Shown here in pieces: positions 35,420 through 48,624 of a stretch of DNA of 64,000 bases. The stretch comes from Pampus argenteus. Taxonomy: Eukaryota; Chordata; Actinopteri; Scombriformes; Stromateidae. The position numbers and the translations under genes were made by a program. Within the stretch, counting starts at the first letter, position 1. The number at the start of each line of letters is the position of its first letter. The notes under the pieces are model-generated. The model saw nothing but the letters and a program-made list of their open reading frames with translations, ran no database searches and was not told the DNA's origin. The stretch covers positions 11,974,001-12,038,000 of the forward strand of contig CM072866.1 of the NCBI GenBank assembly GCA_036937835.1. Reading direction: 5' to 3'.

Positions 35420-36557
35420 AGCTTGTTCTTGTTGATTTAAATTTGTTTTAAATGTACGCTCATCCAAAGATTAGGCACCTACAGCACTCTATTGTCATTA
35501 GCATCAAAACTGTAACAGGACTCAAGGATCTCTTCTATTAATCTGTTGTTTGACATTCAGGAGAGAAAAGTAATTTCACACACAAGAGAGTCATTACTCG
35601 ACTGTATCTTAAGCAGTAAAAATGAGTTAAAGAGTAAAACAAACATTTCCAACTTGAGATTCTCTGGTAACTTTTTTGTCATTACTGTCCTGCCAGACCA
35701 AAATAAACAAATGTTTTATGTGATGTACATGGCCTGTTGCATCTTTATTTAAATAAAAAAAAAAACACCTACATTGTTAGTGGCACAAACACAGAATAAA
35801 ACAGCCAGAGTTATTCTTCTCTATCATTGACATTTTTACTCAGCGGCAAACCTGTGCATGCGGATTCTGAAGCATGTTGAGTGATGACAATTAAACTCGT
35901 ATATACAGGATCTCAGCAATGAATGCTGTTTTTTAATCTTTTTATGAGCTGGGCCATTTCCTTTGCCAACAAATGAGGTCTTGTTGTTTCCTGGCTGATT
36001 ACATAAATGATTAAATCCTTGTTGATATTAAGGTTGTTTTTCTGTTTGCTGTCACGGGGACACCATTCCACTGGGACCAACGTGCCTCAGAGTTATGAAA
36101 AGAGACCAAAACCACCACTGTGACAGGAATATGGCCGATTGTTATGCATCCCCTCTATTAAGAACTCTATTATCGTAAATGCCTCTGTTTGTCATTGTGA
36201 CAACTGTGTACAATCCCTCCAGCCATAGTAAACTACTGACAGAAGCCGGGGGAACTAATGTGCCTAATATGTCCCCAGGAACATTGCCTCAGCCAAGCGT
36301 GCACTCTGAATCCGCCTGTGTAATCAAGGCGGTATGGGACATGAATATCTGCTGATAGTGGCGGCAGCACTTCCATATCTCGCTGTTACCTCCTGCCCTG
36401 ATGAGCCTGTCAGACTCAAATTACAAGGTGAAAGCGGGGCTTTTGTGCACTTGGTGAAGTGGAGCAGCTTGGGTAATGAGTCTGGTCTTCCTGCACACAA
36501 TGGCAGACCATGGGAGTTAATCTAATGACGGGAGAAAGCCATGATTCCTAATGGCAT

Positions 36558-36604
36558 CAGAAAGAGAGAGAGAGAAAGAGAAAAAGAGAGAGAGTAGCAG
36601 AGAG
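36558..36604. repeat. (GA)n purine-rich microsatellite
   Basis: GAGAGAGA blocks separated by AAA interruptions. Confidence 0.8.
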
Positions 36605-38984
36605 ATATAGGGACCGATAGAGACTCCAATACAGAGTCCACTTTGCTTCCTAATCACTGGGGTAGCATGCTTGCACTGTAGACTTATCCTCACTAGAATT
36701 TGAGGTTCAAGAACCGAGAAAAGACATTTTACAGGAACAGTGAAAACGCTTTCATTCTGTTTTGTCTGTTTTTTTAAGAAAAAAAAAAACATGTAACATA
36801 AACAGCATTACAGCAGCTAATGTTAATATTCATTTGGCAAAAAATGCATTTTCTGTGTTGTACAACGTGACTAGCTGCCCCAAATAACTTTGAATAAATA
36901 TGCTTCTGTAGCCATCCACACCTCATAATCAGTAGCAGGTTGATACAGTGAGCAGCGGCCTCCTGCAGTGCAAGCAAAAGTCTGATAAGATGCCACTCAG
37001 AGGCAATAAGCATGCACCAGCAACAATAATAGTTCTCTAAATTCTCAACCAACCCCCTCAGACATCCGCAGTTGATAACGCCCACACACACGCACTCTAT
37101 GTCTCTCTCACTACAGAGGACTGTTTTTTAGATTGAGGTTTTGTCAGGGGGGCTTGAGTGGTTTGGAGCAGTTGTGAGAATAGCAAGGTGTTCCTTCAAA
37201 CAGCATTTGTCTCTTCTCCTCCCTCAGATACCAGCGGGGGTCACATACAAGCATCATGAGAGGTGACTCTGTGGTTGAAAGTGTGATGGAGGTAATGAGA
37301 TGATGGAAAAACACAGCAGCATGCAGTCTATGATGTAGTCACAGCCATAAATAACTCATACATTCTATTAAACATTTTGGCCACATACGACTACATACAT
37401 CAACTGTAAATCTTTAAATATCTGTACACTTTAAACCAGTTTATCTTAATAACTCTGTTCTATGATAGACAGGTGATGCAGATATCTCTTCTCAGTTTGT
37501 GTGCTTCCATAAAGTTGAATATTCATAGCCACTGTATGTAGTTAATGCATTCAAATACAAATCAGTATGTACAAAGCAATCACTTCACTAATGATGTGAT
37601 GCTCATTTTAGTGGTAAGTTTAATCTGTTTCTGGCTAATGGCTCAGCAACCTCAGCAATGTTATCACTTCATGACTGTCTCTAGTTTCAGCCTTGTAAGC
37701 TTTTTACTATGGTAACGTGCTGATTCAGTCAGTAACAATAATAATCAGTTCAGTTCATCTCAAGGATTCAACATTAAAGACTTCTGTGTATGTGGCATGT
37801 TTTTTGTATGCACAATTTTCACGTTTATTCTTTTTTTATCAGCATGCTTGAGTACAGCTCAGTACAGCGTATATTTAAACAGATGCGTTAGGTCCCCACT
37901 GCCTCCATACTAACGTTGAACCAATTAACAATGTCTCGGTCTTTATGTTGTGTAAAAATACTGTGTATATATATTATGTAGTTTTCATGTCACAAATGTT
38001 TAGACTGATGCTTTAATCTTGACGTGCACATGTAGAGAGGTGAATTTTACCTGGCAACACGTTACACCATCTACAGCACACACAACATAATCTAAGTGAA
38101 TGTACCACCCGGACACGTTCTCATGCCCACTGGCTGCAATGTTCGATGTATTTCTACATCAACGCTGCATTTCAAGAGTTACATGGACTCCCTCTAATCA
38201 AGTCAGGCAAGTCGGTTTTTTACAAGAGTGTGTATCACCCCCTGTGACACATATCAGTGCTCATGCCATCATGCTAATCCAGATGCCTCTATTCAAATCC
38301 TCAACAAACATGGTCCAACAACCAGGTCATGAGAATTAGGGTGACCCAATGAACCACGTCCATATATAATGAGGAGTGATTCCCCGCTGCAGAGGGAAAA
38401 GTCGGGGCTTTCCCCCTGTCTGTTCCTCTTGGCAAGTCTTCAGTTCATCGAGTGACTCATTCCTCTGGATGTCCCATGGCTGCTGGGTGGCAGCTGGGAA
38501 AGTACACTGAGTTGCGTTAAAGCAGGTGTAGTGGGCCCTCTAATGAGCCCAATTAGTCAAATTGGTCTACAAACAGCAAATCATTTGCAAGTTTAGTTGT
38601 TTCATGTTTAAACCAAAATGGCATAAATTTCTTGATTTCAGTCTTTGGTGGTATTTGGACTGCTGGTTGGAGAAAACAAGCAATTTGAATATGTTAAACT
38701 TTGGCTTTTGTGAAAAAGATCTGAAAAACTAATTATTTAATCAAACAAATAATCTGCAGATTCATTGGTGGAAAGTGTTTGATCTGAGTGGCAGGGGCAC
38801 AAAGCTGGAGAAGGCCCATATGAAATCCTGTTTCTTTTAAATGGAAAAGATGGAGGTGAAGCCAAAAATTTAAATAAAACTAAACTAGTCCTAGCTTTTC
38901 TTCTGTCTCTACCCGTTTGTACTGTACTGATAGCGCTTTTTTAGCCATTCTAGCAGTGACCTTAGTGAAGGCAGTGTTGGTCCA

Positions 38985-39425
38985 TGGTTGGTTTTAACTC
39001 TTTGGACCAGATTGAGATACAGCTCAACAATGACTGGATGGGTTGCAATGAAAAATTCATTCATGGTGCCCAGAGGATGAAAGTCTTGGGAGATCCCAGA
39101 CTTCAAATATAGCACCATATTTATGGTCTCTGTTGGATGGATGGATTGCCATATAATTTAATTGAGACATTCAAATCCCCCTTAGGATGACTTGTAATAA
39201 CTTTGGTGACCCCCTGACTTTTCTCCTATCATCGTCTTCAGGTCAAAAACCGTTAAGTGCTAATAACAAATGTTTGAATGCTAACATGCTTAACTAAGAT
39301 GGTGAACCTGGTAAACATTATGCCTGCTAAATATCAGCATGTTAACATAAAGCCATTATAATTTCACTCAAAGCGCCATCATAACAAAGTAAAGCCTCAG
39401 AGCTTCTAGGATGGCTGTGGACTGT
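38985..39425 (-). repeat. Teleost dispersed repeat, GCTAACAT family, copy 4 (reverse)
   Basis: In reverse order it carries the family landmarks: ACTGGATGGGTTGCAATGAA, CATGGTGCCCAGAGGATGAA, ATTGCCATATAATT, TAGGATGACTTGTAATAACT, TTGGTGACCCCCTGACTTTT, GTGCTAATAACAAATGTTTG, GCTAACATGC, ATCAGCATGTTAACAT, AGCGCCATCATAAC. This is the longest copy in the window. Confidence 0.75.
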
Positions 39426-42399
39426 GCATGAAATTATACAAAATCATATGATCCTACACGAAGCATCCTGGCAGCATGAATTTTATTTGTTTTAAATGAT
39501 AAATTTCACAATATGTGACTGTACATTCCTCAGGGTTATCACCATTAGACCTATCATTCCAGAGCGAAAAATTATTTATTGTTTGCCAGCAAGAGACAGG
39601 TTTACATAGCTCTTGTATAATTATGGCAGCGCCTTGACAAAGGGGGTGGGCCTCTGAAGAAACAGAGCAGAATTAAGGGGCAACTGAAGAAGAACCAGGC
39701 AGACAGGCGAAACCTTTCTGTGAGCCATCAGCACTAAGCGACCCAGATGGGGAATCTGTCATGTTGGATGCCAATGCTAACTAAATGCTGAGGTATATGA
39801 CATTCCTTCCTCCTACTCAGTTATCTGTCAGTGTGTGTGTGTGAAGGATGTGGGGCGGTGTTGGGCCGAGGAAGGCTCACTGAGTTGTATGTTATATAAG
39901 CAATGATGCGGTTAACGTATTGACTGCACTGAGTTGACATCTGTGCTGCACTAAGTAGAGATAATGGCTGCTTATCAGTTATTAGGCGTGTGTCAACGGT
40001 CTCATGTTCAGGAGATGAAACCAGATGGTTAGCAATGCCAGTGATGGCAATTAGTGCAAACTGGGGCATATGTGCAGAAAGTATGCATTGAAAACACGGT
40101 TGTTTTCATGGTCCCTTTTGAAATGAAACCTCTCAAAACTATGCACAAGTACATATGGGGGTGGCAGCCCTGTCATATGCAGGGACGGCCCTCTTCCCCT
40201 ATTCAAGGCCAGCCACCAATAGAGCTCACAGCTGGATAACATGGAAGTGAGAATCTACTGTCTCCATTCATGGCTCCTCTTCTAGTCTTCAGCTGTGCCA
40301 TTTTCAATCAATAGCTTTTAGGAAATCAGCATTTACCCTGCAGTTTGAAATGAAAAGCCTCTTTTGTTGTGAAGCCCATAGTGTGTGTAATGATCTCACA
40401 CTGAAGAAACATGCACATTTTCAGAGGCATTTTCTCCCGTTGCAGAAAATTACATAATATGCCCATGTTCAAAGTAAACCCTGAATGGCTTTGGGGAAAA
40501 AGCTGCATTCACAGCCCAAGACGGAATTAAGGTGATGCCTACCTATTTTCTGGGGTGAAGTGGAGGAAAAGCAGTGCGTTTTAGGAGTGATGTGTTCTGC
40601 AGTACAAGACTTGCATGTGAATAAGATAATCTTGTTTCCCCTCTGGCTCCAGGTGTTTACTGAGACCACTAATTCCCATCTGCATATATGCTCACCTCCT
40701 CCTCCTACTCCTCCCACTCCCCTTTTCCCTTTCTGTGGATCATGTGCAAGTGCCTGGAGCATAACAAGAATGCAAGAATGACTTTGATTTGACCGGAGAG
40801 TAGTCAGACAAAAACTTTATTATTTTCTCAAAGCATTATACTTAGAACATAAAGATAAATAGTGTTGCCAATTATGGTCTTATAGTGACACTGATGATAA
40901 AAATATAAAGGTATACTTTAACTGCACATTGTACAAGTGGTGTAAAAATAAATCATATCCTCAAACAACAAACAACAAACCCCCAAATGCATCGCATTGT
41001 TGTATCATATTGTATACATTTAAACCACTAAACCACCGCCTATAATATCTAGGGCATCACACACTGGGGTAAAAAGTGCAATATTTCTCATAGTAAGAAA
41101 ATGACATCACAAAATAGAAAGTAAAGGACCAGTACCTCAAAATGAATATCAATTGTATACTTACAACATGTATTAATACTACAGATATAAGTATTTGATT
41201 AGTGGAGTTCAGCTAACCAGTGTCTTGTAGCATGGTGATTATCAGCTGCCCTTTTTCTGAATCTAACATCGCCATCTGTTGGTTTACTGCAGTAACTGCT
41301 TGACTCATATCATAACTGCATAAAAACTACGGATTAAACAGCAGTAATGTTGTACAGGAGGTTTAATTGCATATACATTGAAGCAAAGAAAGTGTAACTA
41401 AGAAAGCATGAAGCAATAGACTACTCATGCTGAATGTTGAATGTAATGAACACTTATTGACGCTGACCATCCAAACTACAAGAAGACTATTCGACATTCA
41501 TTTAATTCTGAGGTTAATAAACTTAATACTTTATCATTATGATGCTACACCTGAATTAAGGAAAAAAGCATTGACAGCATACCATTATGCCAGTTTAAAT
41601 CAGTAATATACAATACAATCACCATAGTATCACATGACATCTTTCTCAACTATAGCACTATTTAATCAGATAGTCTCAGTGAGATTGTGAGCTGTTTTTT
41701 TTGACCTGAGAACAAGAAACATTCATAATCAGACTACCACAAAACCAGCAATCAACAAAGAATTAATAAAAACAATATGAGTCATAAAACACATCAAATG
41801 ATAACTTGTTCTACATGCTACACATGTCACTCTTAGACAACATTTACAACTACTATACATACCGATAGACAAAACAAATTTCAGATATCAACTTATAAGG
41901 AAACCAGAAAGTATTAACCTGTATTATATTATATTCATTTGAGAGGCTGAACCCAGAGAAGTATTCAAATGTATATATGTATTATGCAGAAAAATAGCAC
42001 TTGAGTGGTATATTATATTACTGAACTGCTATTACTGGTTAACATGTAAGCAGGTATTTTTAACTTCTGCACACAGTGTGCTGCTGGGTAATTTAATCTA
42101 TAACCAGACATCATATTTTAAAGGCTGACCGTATGTTGTGTGTGTAAAGTCTTAGTCTGTAAAGTGAAGCGTAGCTGTCAGAAAAAATGTGATGAAGAAA
42201 TGTAGTGCAGTAGAAGTACAATTAAAAAAAATCCTAACTCTGCTCAATAACAACAGACTTGGTAGTCTTGTTAAAATGCCAGTAAGATTTCAGGGAGGAG
42301 TAAGGCCAAGCTCTCGGTCATTTATATCAGGCGGATCTTTTAGGAGAGCTAATGCTATATCGGACTGTCAGGAGTGTCCAGTGGGAATTTAAGCTATTG

Positions 42400-42690
42400 C
42401 ACTCAGGTTGTCATTTCAGGACTGTTGGAGGACTAAAAGATTCCATGTCTCCTTCATCCCAAGTGCTATTAATATGCTTAATGGAAAATAGCACACTGTA
42501 TTCCTTACACAACCCTAGCACATTTGCACACTTGCATCATTGTACATTTGTACTTGGTATTATTTTCCATTTCCCTGTACTAGTTCTGTGATTTATTGTG
42601 CTGGTGATGTTGACCTCTTGTATTCTGGCTGCAAAACAATTTTCCCCCAGTGGGACAATAAAGACAACTTAATGTAACCTAATCAAACCT
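42400..42690 (+). mobile_element. LINE 3' end with ORF2 C-terminus
   Basis: TKRFHVSFIPSAINMLNGK followed by a stop (about 42432-42491) is the standard end of ORF2 in L2/CR1-like LINEs (…FIPSAI.LLN). About 140 bp later come the typical fish LINE tail CAATTTTCCCCCAGTGGGAC and AATAAAGA. A frameshift lies just before the conserved peptide, and the rest of the element is missing or unrecognisable. Confidence 0.75.
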
Positions 42691-43600
42691 AATTTTGTTG
42701 CTACAAATTTTGCACCAATATTCATAAATCATGCAGGAAGCAAAAATATAGAGGAGCCAGAGAAGCTACTTTCTTAGACCACAAGACAATTCACATGACA
42801 CATGATGACAACACTAAACCTGTGGTACTTTAATTTTGTGATTTTATTATTGTAAATTATTGCCAGTTTCTTTAATGTTCCAGTACATCATTTTGGGATG
42901 AGATTAAAAATAAAAGCCTGATTTCAAAACTGGAAATGATGAACAAAAGGGAATTCTGTCTCAATAAGGTGAACATGTATACAATATGTAACATACAGAA
43001 GAAGTAAGTGACTCTCGTTTTCATTTAAAACTGTATCTGTATTTTATACAGTTATAATATAGTCTGGACAAAATACATTTTGTTTTTATCTTGTTAAAAT
43101 CAGATATATCTACAAGAAGTGTTAAAATAAGAAAATGTATCATACTGGTTACAGCAATAGTAATAATTAGGTACATTTGTATATGGTGCAAATTGATTTT
43201 ATACATTTTAGCACTGACATTCTATCCATTTCCTCTCAGGAATCAATATAAAGTCATGGTTAAGTTTTCTCAAAAAACTTTTTTTTCACCAATATTTTAC
43301 ATGCTACAATAGGAAAAGCAGAGGTGTAAATATTTAAAACTAATGATGGCTGGATTCGTTTAGCTGCTTCAGTTTTAAGGTCCTGGTATTGTTCATACAT
43401 GCCCACTGGCAACTGTCATGGCTTACTGGGACACTTTAATAGAGCAGCGCCATCTTTAATGCTATTAGTGACACTTATGCTGTCATTATATGACAAGTCA
43501 ACATGTCTGAGAAAAGCCCAGATTTCAGCTGTTTTCCTTGTGTTTTGAAATAGGTCAGCAGGGGATGGTCTTATTTTGCTCTTCCATTGTTGGGTTTAAT

Positions 43601-43608
43601 ATAATAAT

Positions 43609-43653
<45 letters not shown>

Positions 43654-43664
43654 AATAATAATAA
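43601..43664. repeat. (CAA)n with (TAA)n ends
   Basis: About 17 CAA units are flanked on both sides by ATA/TAA units. Confidence 0.93.
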
Positions 43665-43990
43665 ATTTAATTTGCACCACATTTTTTTCTTATAGTGAAA
43701 CTCAAAGTGTGCATGCATGGATATATAAACAAAAATTTAATTGGTGCATCATAAAGGTTTGTGAATATTTTAGAACAACAGTACAGGACATCTTTCAGTG
43801 CTTTATTTTCTGAATCAAAAGCAACCGCTACTACACGACCACTCAACAGTGTTACTTCTGTTTACATGTCAGAGGGGGGGAAGGACAGTCTCTCTACAGC
43901 TTCATGACCACTGCATGGCCAGGTCTTAATTCATGAAGAAAATGTAGTACATAAGTTTCTTTAAGTTTGTAACCTGATCTTTCATTAACT

Positions 43991-44008
43991 TCGCCACTAG
44001 GGGGCATC
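43991..44008 (+). promoter_or_regulatory. CTCF-like motif
   Basis: GCCACTAGGGGGCA fits the core of the vertebrate CTCF consensus (CCACTAGGGGGCGC type) at nearly every position. It lies 1.2 kb before the sphk1 first exon, between two tissue-specific domains (prcd and sphk1). Occupancy is not known. Confidence 0.4.
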
Positions 44009-44684
44009 ATACCACTACTGAACAAACTACAGCCGAGTGTGTCAAGCAAGAAAAGACATCCACAACAACTCCATGAAAATGGTTGGTAATGTCCTTAAAC
44101 ATAAAAGTATGAATTGGTCCATAATATTAAACTTGGATTTGTAGATGTGTAAATACCAATGTACCAATTTTAAACCCTATTAAAATGAGTATGAAACTAA
44201 AACGGGCTACCATATTCTACTGTTATTGTGTCAAAAGCTTTAGAGTAAAATTCATGTTTTGCAGTATCAGTTTGTGATAAAAAACTTAATAACGTCATCA
44301 TCTATATTGGCCAAGTACAGCATGTTTACACATACAAGGAGTTTGACTCTGGTTTACTGCACACAACACAACACAACAATCTTCAAAAAGATATATGAAA
44401 AGTGTAAACAGGTTAAACCGTTCATGTAAACAGGATACAAAGAAAGTGAAGAGTGCTGAAATAAATATTGAATGGTAAGTAAAAAGTGACACATTACTAT
44501 GTATACATAGTAGTTATGTACAGTACATGCAACCTGTTCAAATATACAGTAATGCATCATTCTGTGCTTTAGGCTAAAATAAATATGAATAATTTATAAG
44601 TGCAGTGGGTATTGTAGTGTTACAGGGTTATTGCACAGTGGCCCCGTTAACTGTTTATAAATGTGGACAGGAAGTTCAATTTAA

Positions 44685-44835
44685 CCCTTATATGCCTATT
44701 GTTTGGGTCAAATTTGACCAGTTTTAACATTTAACAGCAGTAAAAACACCTTGACATTTTAGCTTTAGTTCATGACTTCCCTTAGCGACAAATGCAAAAA
44801 TATTTAAAACCGTTTCTTAAATTTGAACCGTATAT
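44685..44835. repeat. Possible dispersed repeat with GTCAAATTTGAC palindrome
   Basis: ACCCTTATATGCCTATTG, then TTTGGGTCAAATTTGACC and GTTTTAACATTTAA, resemble a short non-coding repeat family seen in fish genomes. GGTCAAATTTGACC is a perfect palindrome at its centre. The assignment is from memory only. Confidence 0.35.
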
Positions 44836-44999
44836 ATCCAAAAATGTTGTTACATTCAAATTCAATTACGTTCATTGAAATCATAAGACAGGTTGAAAAG
44901 CAGCAGCACTGGAAGAGTTAGTGGACAAAGTAAAACAAAATTATTAAGTTAAAAACTGGCCTGGTCCCTTTAAACGCAGAAGTGTCTTATTGTGAAATG

Positions 45000-45610
45000 T
45001 AAGCGGAAGTGGTGTGTTTGATTCCCGTCACCGTGACGCCGCTCCGACAGGCAGCAGCAGGCTGTCAGTACTACAGCCGTCTCCGCTTTGCTCGCATCAC
45101 TCTGCCGGCCAGCTATGTGACAGTGTGGCCGCTGCTGTATCCCGGTCTCACCCGGCCGCTCAGGATGGATCCGAGGAGGGCAGAGCCGGACCCAGACATT
45201 CCGGTCACGCTGTACGGAGAATTCACGGTCACCGGCAACCGAAAAGTCAGGTGTGCAGTGAGCTTGACCGAGAGGGAGCTCATCGTCCAAAGGCTCACCT
45301 CGGCACCTGTCGGGCGGAACAAGGTGGTGCTCAGCCTGAAGGACTGTGTCGGCTGCCGGGCTCACCGGGAGGATGACAACACGGACCCGGCGGCGTACTT
45401 GGTAGTTTTCTTCTACCCGCTCAAACGGCGCTGGATGAGCTCCGGCGTGTCGCGGCAGAAAGTGGAGCAGAGCTTCCGTGTCGCCGCGCTGCAGGACCCG
45501 AGAGATAACCTGGAGGAGGCGGAGAAGTGGGCGCGAGCCGTCCGCGAGCGCTGTGACCGACAACGGCACCTGAAACACGGTGAGAGGCGGGCGGGGTTGT
45601 TGACCAGAGG
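45000..45610 (+). promoter_or_regulatory. CpG-rich sphk1 promoter and first-exon region
   Basis: GC and CpG content rise abruptly at about 45000 and fall again at about 45610, unlike all DNA around. AAGCGGAAGTGG at 45001-45011 is an ETS-like site, and CCGTGACGCC at about 45031 is a CRE-like half site. The transcription start is probably in the 45000-45100 part. Read from composition and motifs only. Confidence 0.5.
45165..45579 (+). CDS. sphk1: Sphingosine kinase, first coding exon (N-terminal extension)
   Basis: Sphingosine kinases make sphingosine-1-phosphate from sphingosine and ATP. This exon encodes 138 residues, from MDPRRAEPDPDIPVTLYGEF to ERCDRQRHLKH, that match the SPHK2-type N-terminal region before the catalytic core: L.GEF, ELIVQRL, the VVLSLKDCVGCRAHRED turn, AAYLVVFFYPLKRRWM and ..EAEKWARAVRERC. 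That region forms a PH-like lipid-binding fold. The ATG sits in an excellent Kozak context (AGGATGG). The frame is open upstream to 45009, but without an ATG. The exon closes CACG/GTGAGA in phase 1. I name it sphk1 because human SPHK1 lies next to CYGB and PRCD. The sequence alone does not exclude sphk2. Confidence 0.85.
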
Positions 45611-48600
45611 AAAAGTTTGTCTGTCTTGAAGTTAACACAGGTGTGAGCGGGTCCAATGATGCTGTTTATTTTACAGACTGATAGTGTATGTTGTTACTGA
45701 TGGTTATTTATATAAACAACATTTTGTTTAACTACATGTGTGAATTCATGTATGATTGAGTGACAAACTAACTTGAGCTTGAGTAACTTATGTAAATTTA
45801 CATAAGTTATTTTTCAATTAGTCTGCTGATTGTCTTTATTAATAGTTTGGCCCAGAAAGTGTCAGAAAATAGTCGGTTGTCTTCACATTTCAAAACCCGC
45901 CCCAAATATTTAGTTTAATATCTCAGAGCTATGAAGCTGGAACTAGAAAATGTTTGAAAATGTTTAAACATTTAAGAACATAGTTGGCAAAGAGTTTACT
46001 GTCAATCAGCAAATTGATTAACTGAGTAATGGTTTCAGCTCTACTCCTCAGTTGTGGCTGTTTCATGACTTGCAGTGAGGAGAGGTTTTGTCAGATCTCC
46101 CTTATGATTAAATAACTGACAACATTTTGGAAAGATAAGCTACTCTACAAATACTACAGCCAAACAAGTATCTATATACACAGAAAAACAAAAGGATCAA
46201 AATCTACAGTCCATCATGAGTCCAACAATGTTACAGGAGTGCAATGCTAAATTGGTGCTGTAATCTTTTATGTTGTCAGTAAGTCCCTGTTTTTACAGAC
46301 ATCATTCAATCTGTCAAATCAATCATTTCTCAGCAACTTCCAACTTTCTTCTCGTATCTATTTCAATCTACTTCAACTGGTTCAAACTGATAATTTGACA
46401 TGATGATCTTTCCGGTTTTATTCACATGTACATTTTTCATGCAATTGATTTTGCCGAGCAGCTATTTAATAAGCTAATAGTTTCCTATGCTTATGCCTTC
46501 AGCTTTATCTTTCTCAAAGGCTCTTTGTGCGTTACATTTAAGCTTCTCTCTAAATGAATGAAACAATACGACAGGTCTGGTACTTTCACTCTCAGTAACT
46601 ACATAATGCAAACCATTCAAACGTTAAAAAAACAAACAAAAGAGCTGAAAGACGCGGTAGTATTACCACAACAACATTACAACTATAATTCAGGAGCTGG
46701 GTTATGTCTCCTATCAGCTCTGCTTTATAACCAGCTATTGGATACCTTTAACCCTCTCCTGAAATGAATAAAACAATAGCACTGGTATGTATGGAGAGTC
46801 AAGTTTCAGTAACTCCAGTCAGCAAACAAACCTTATCTAAAGATACGTTATCTTCTCATTTGTCCTTTTCACCAAGGTGTCCTGACTCAATGAAATTTAA
46901 ATGTCATTTTTGCCTCACACAAACTTTTTCCTCCGCACAGCCCTGGTATCAGTAGCACAGTGTGACCCAAATAGCTTTTCCCAATCTGCACAAATGTATT
47001 TTTATAACAAGACAAAATATGCTGCAATTCTGTACAGCCTGTTGTTATCAGAGGAGGAAATACCAGACTTTTCATAAATAAAGACAGTAATATTTGCTCA
47101 GAAAAAGCTGTCAATCAGTCGCTTAGAGCTTAACCTGAGACACTGACCTAACTAGTTTTTACTTTAGGGAACCAAACACGTGTCCCCAAGGGCTCACCTG
47201 CTCTGTAGTCATGTAGCTCCACCTGCTTTATTCAGACTAAAACATAAATTTCTTAACAATTGTTATCTGTTGTCATTTCTGCAGACATGAAACTTAATTA
47301 GTACTTTAGGTTAATCTAGACCGGGATGCAAATAGGTCATATTCAAGAAACAAGATTTATGTTTTTCCTTAAAAGGGAACATTGCTGTGTACTGTACAGT
47401 ATATATTATAAATCTGTCAACAGTCAGAAATGTTGCCATAGTATTTATACCATTGTAGCCCTCCTCTTAATATCTAGGTGGGTATATGAGGCCATTAAAG
47501 GAAATGCTGCAAGTCAGTGAACAGCTAGTTCCACTCCCATCAGCTCGATTACCATAAAATAGATGTTTCTGGTTATTTTGTCATTTCATCCATTCAAAAA
47601 TCTCTCAATTTAATGTCCAGAAATGTATTATATCATGATACATATCAATATTGTGATCTAAAATGTCAATATTATCATAAAGGATTTCATAGAGGGTGAT
47701 ACAGTTTTGAAGAGAACCAGAAATGCTGAAGAAATTAAAATTTCCTAGAATTTGCATAATTTCCCTTGTTCAGGCTACACAGGTATTTGGTATTTCTGGA
47801 AAGTGGCGACATTATTCAAGCCTAACAGGCAGTCTACAGTAAGCTACTCATGCCAGGGCCTTGTGAACCATACTAAATCATCTTCAGGAACTCTGCTTCC
47901 AAACCATTAGTCTAAAAGAGGTCAGTGCTGCCTGTGTGACCTCTCTATCAATGTCATTACCAGCAGATCTACTTACTTACCTCTGACAGGTAGAGGTGTG
48001 TTGAAGATGAAATGCAACTCCAGTCTGCATGAATGAATTATCTCAAGTCAAGTGAATTAATATAACTATATCCTTCCTATAGTGTTAAAGCATTTGTAAC
48101 ACAGGAGGTTGCTGCTATGCTTTTTCATCCTGCCATCAATATTTGGTCATCTTACATATACAGTATGATGAACAAACACAAACGGGTGTTGTGTATATTT
48201 GCACATGCTCAGGTTACCCAGTGTTGCTTCTCTGTTCTAATATATGATGCTGTCAATCTGTGCAGCAGACTCCACTTTTCTATTCATGTTATCATCCATC
48301 ACACCAAGCAGCTGTTAGGGTCACACAGCAAGCCTTTCATTGGTCCTTGGGTACCATTAAGCTGACTGTCGGTGGTAATGTTTGCAGTGAGTTTGACAAT
48401 AGGTGTCAAAGGAAGGTGCTGAGAGAGCCGTCTGTGTGACTACAGACCACAGGCTGGAGATGATGGTGCAAAACAAGGGGCAAAGTTTTCATGGAGGGTT
48501 GGGTATTATATTATTAAGATATTCGTTTTATGATCACATAAGAAAAGCAGCAAATCCTCAGAAGTGTGAAGCTGGAACTGAGGAATGATTTTGGATATTT

Positions 48601-48624
48601 TCGAGAATAAATTACGTGAATGAT

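Larger units (their letters stand above)
35761..42399. other. Intergenic DNA between 35.8 and 42.4 kb
   Basis: No coding exon was recognised. There is an (AG)n tract at 36.56-36.60 kb and a dispersed repeat at 39.0-39.4 kb. The remainder is AT-rich single-copy-looking DNA. Confidence 0.5.
42691..44990. other. Intergenic DNA upstream of sphk1
   Basis: It contains a CAA/TAA microsatellite (43.6 kb), a CTCF-like motif (44.0 kb) and a possible dispersed repeat at 44.7 kb. No gene was seen. Confidence 0.5.

Noticed and set aside
45009..45164. Upstream extension of the sphk1 frame from 45009
   Set aside because: The codon at 45009 is GTG, no ATG lies in this part, and similarity to sphingosine kinases begins after the ATG at 45165.
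44970..45656. 228-codon minus-strand frame
   Set aside because: It lies antisense to the sphk1 first exon and results from its high GC content. The plus frame has clear homology and a proper start and donor.
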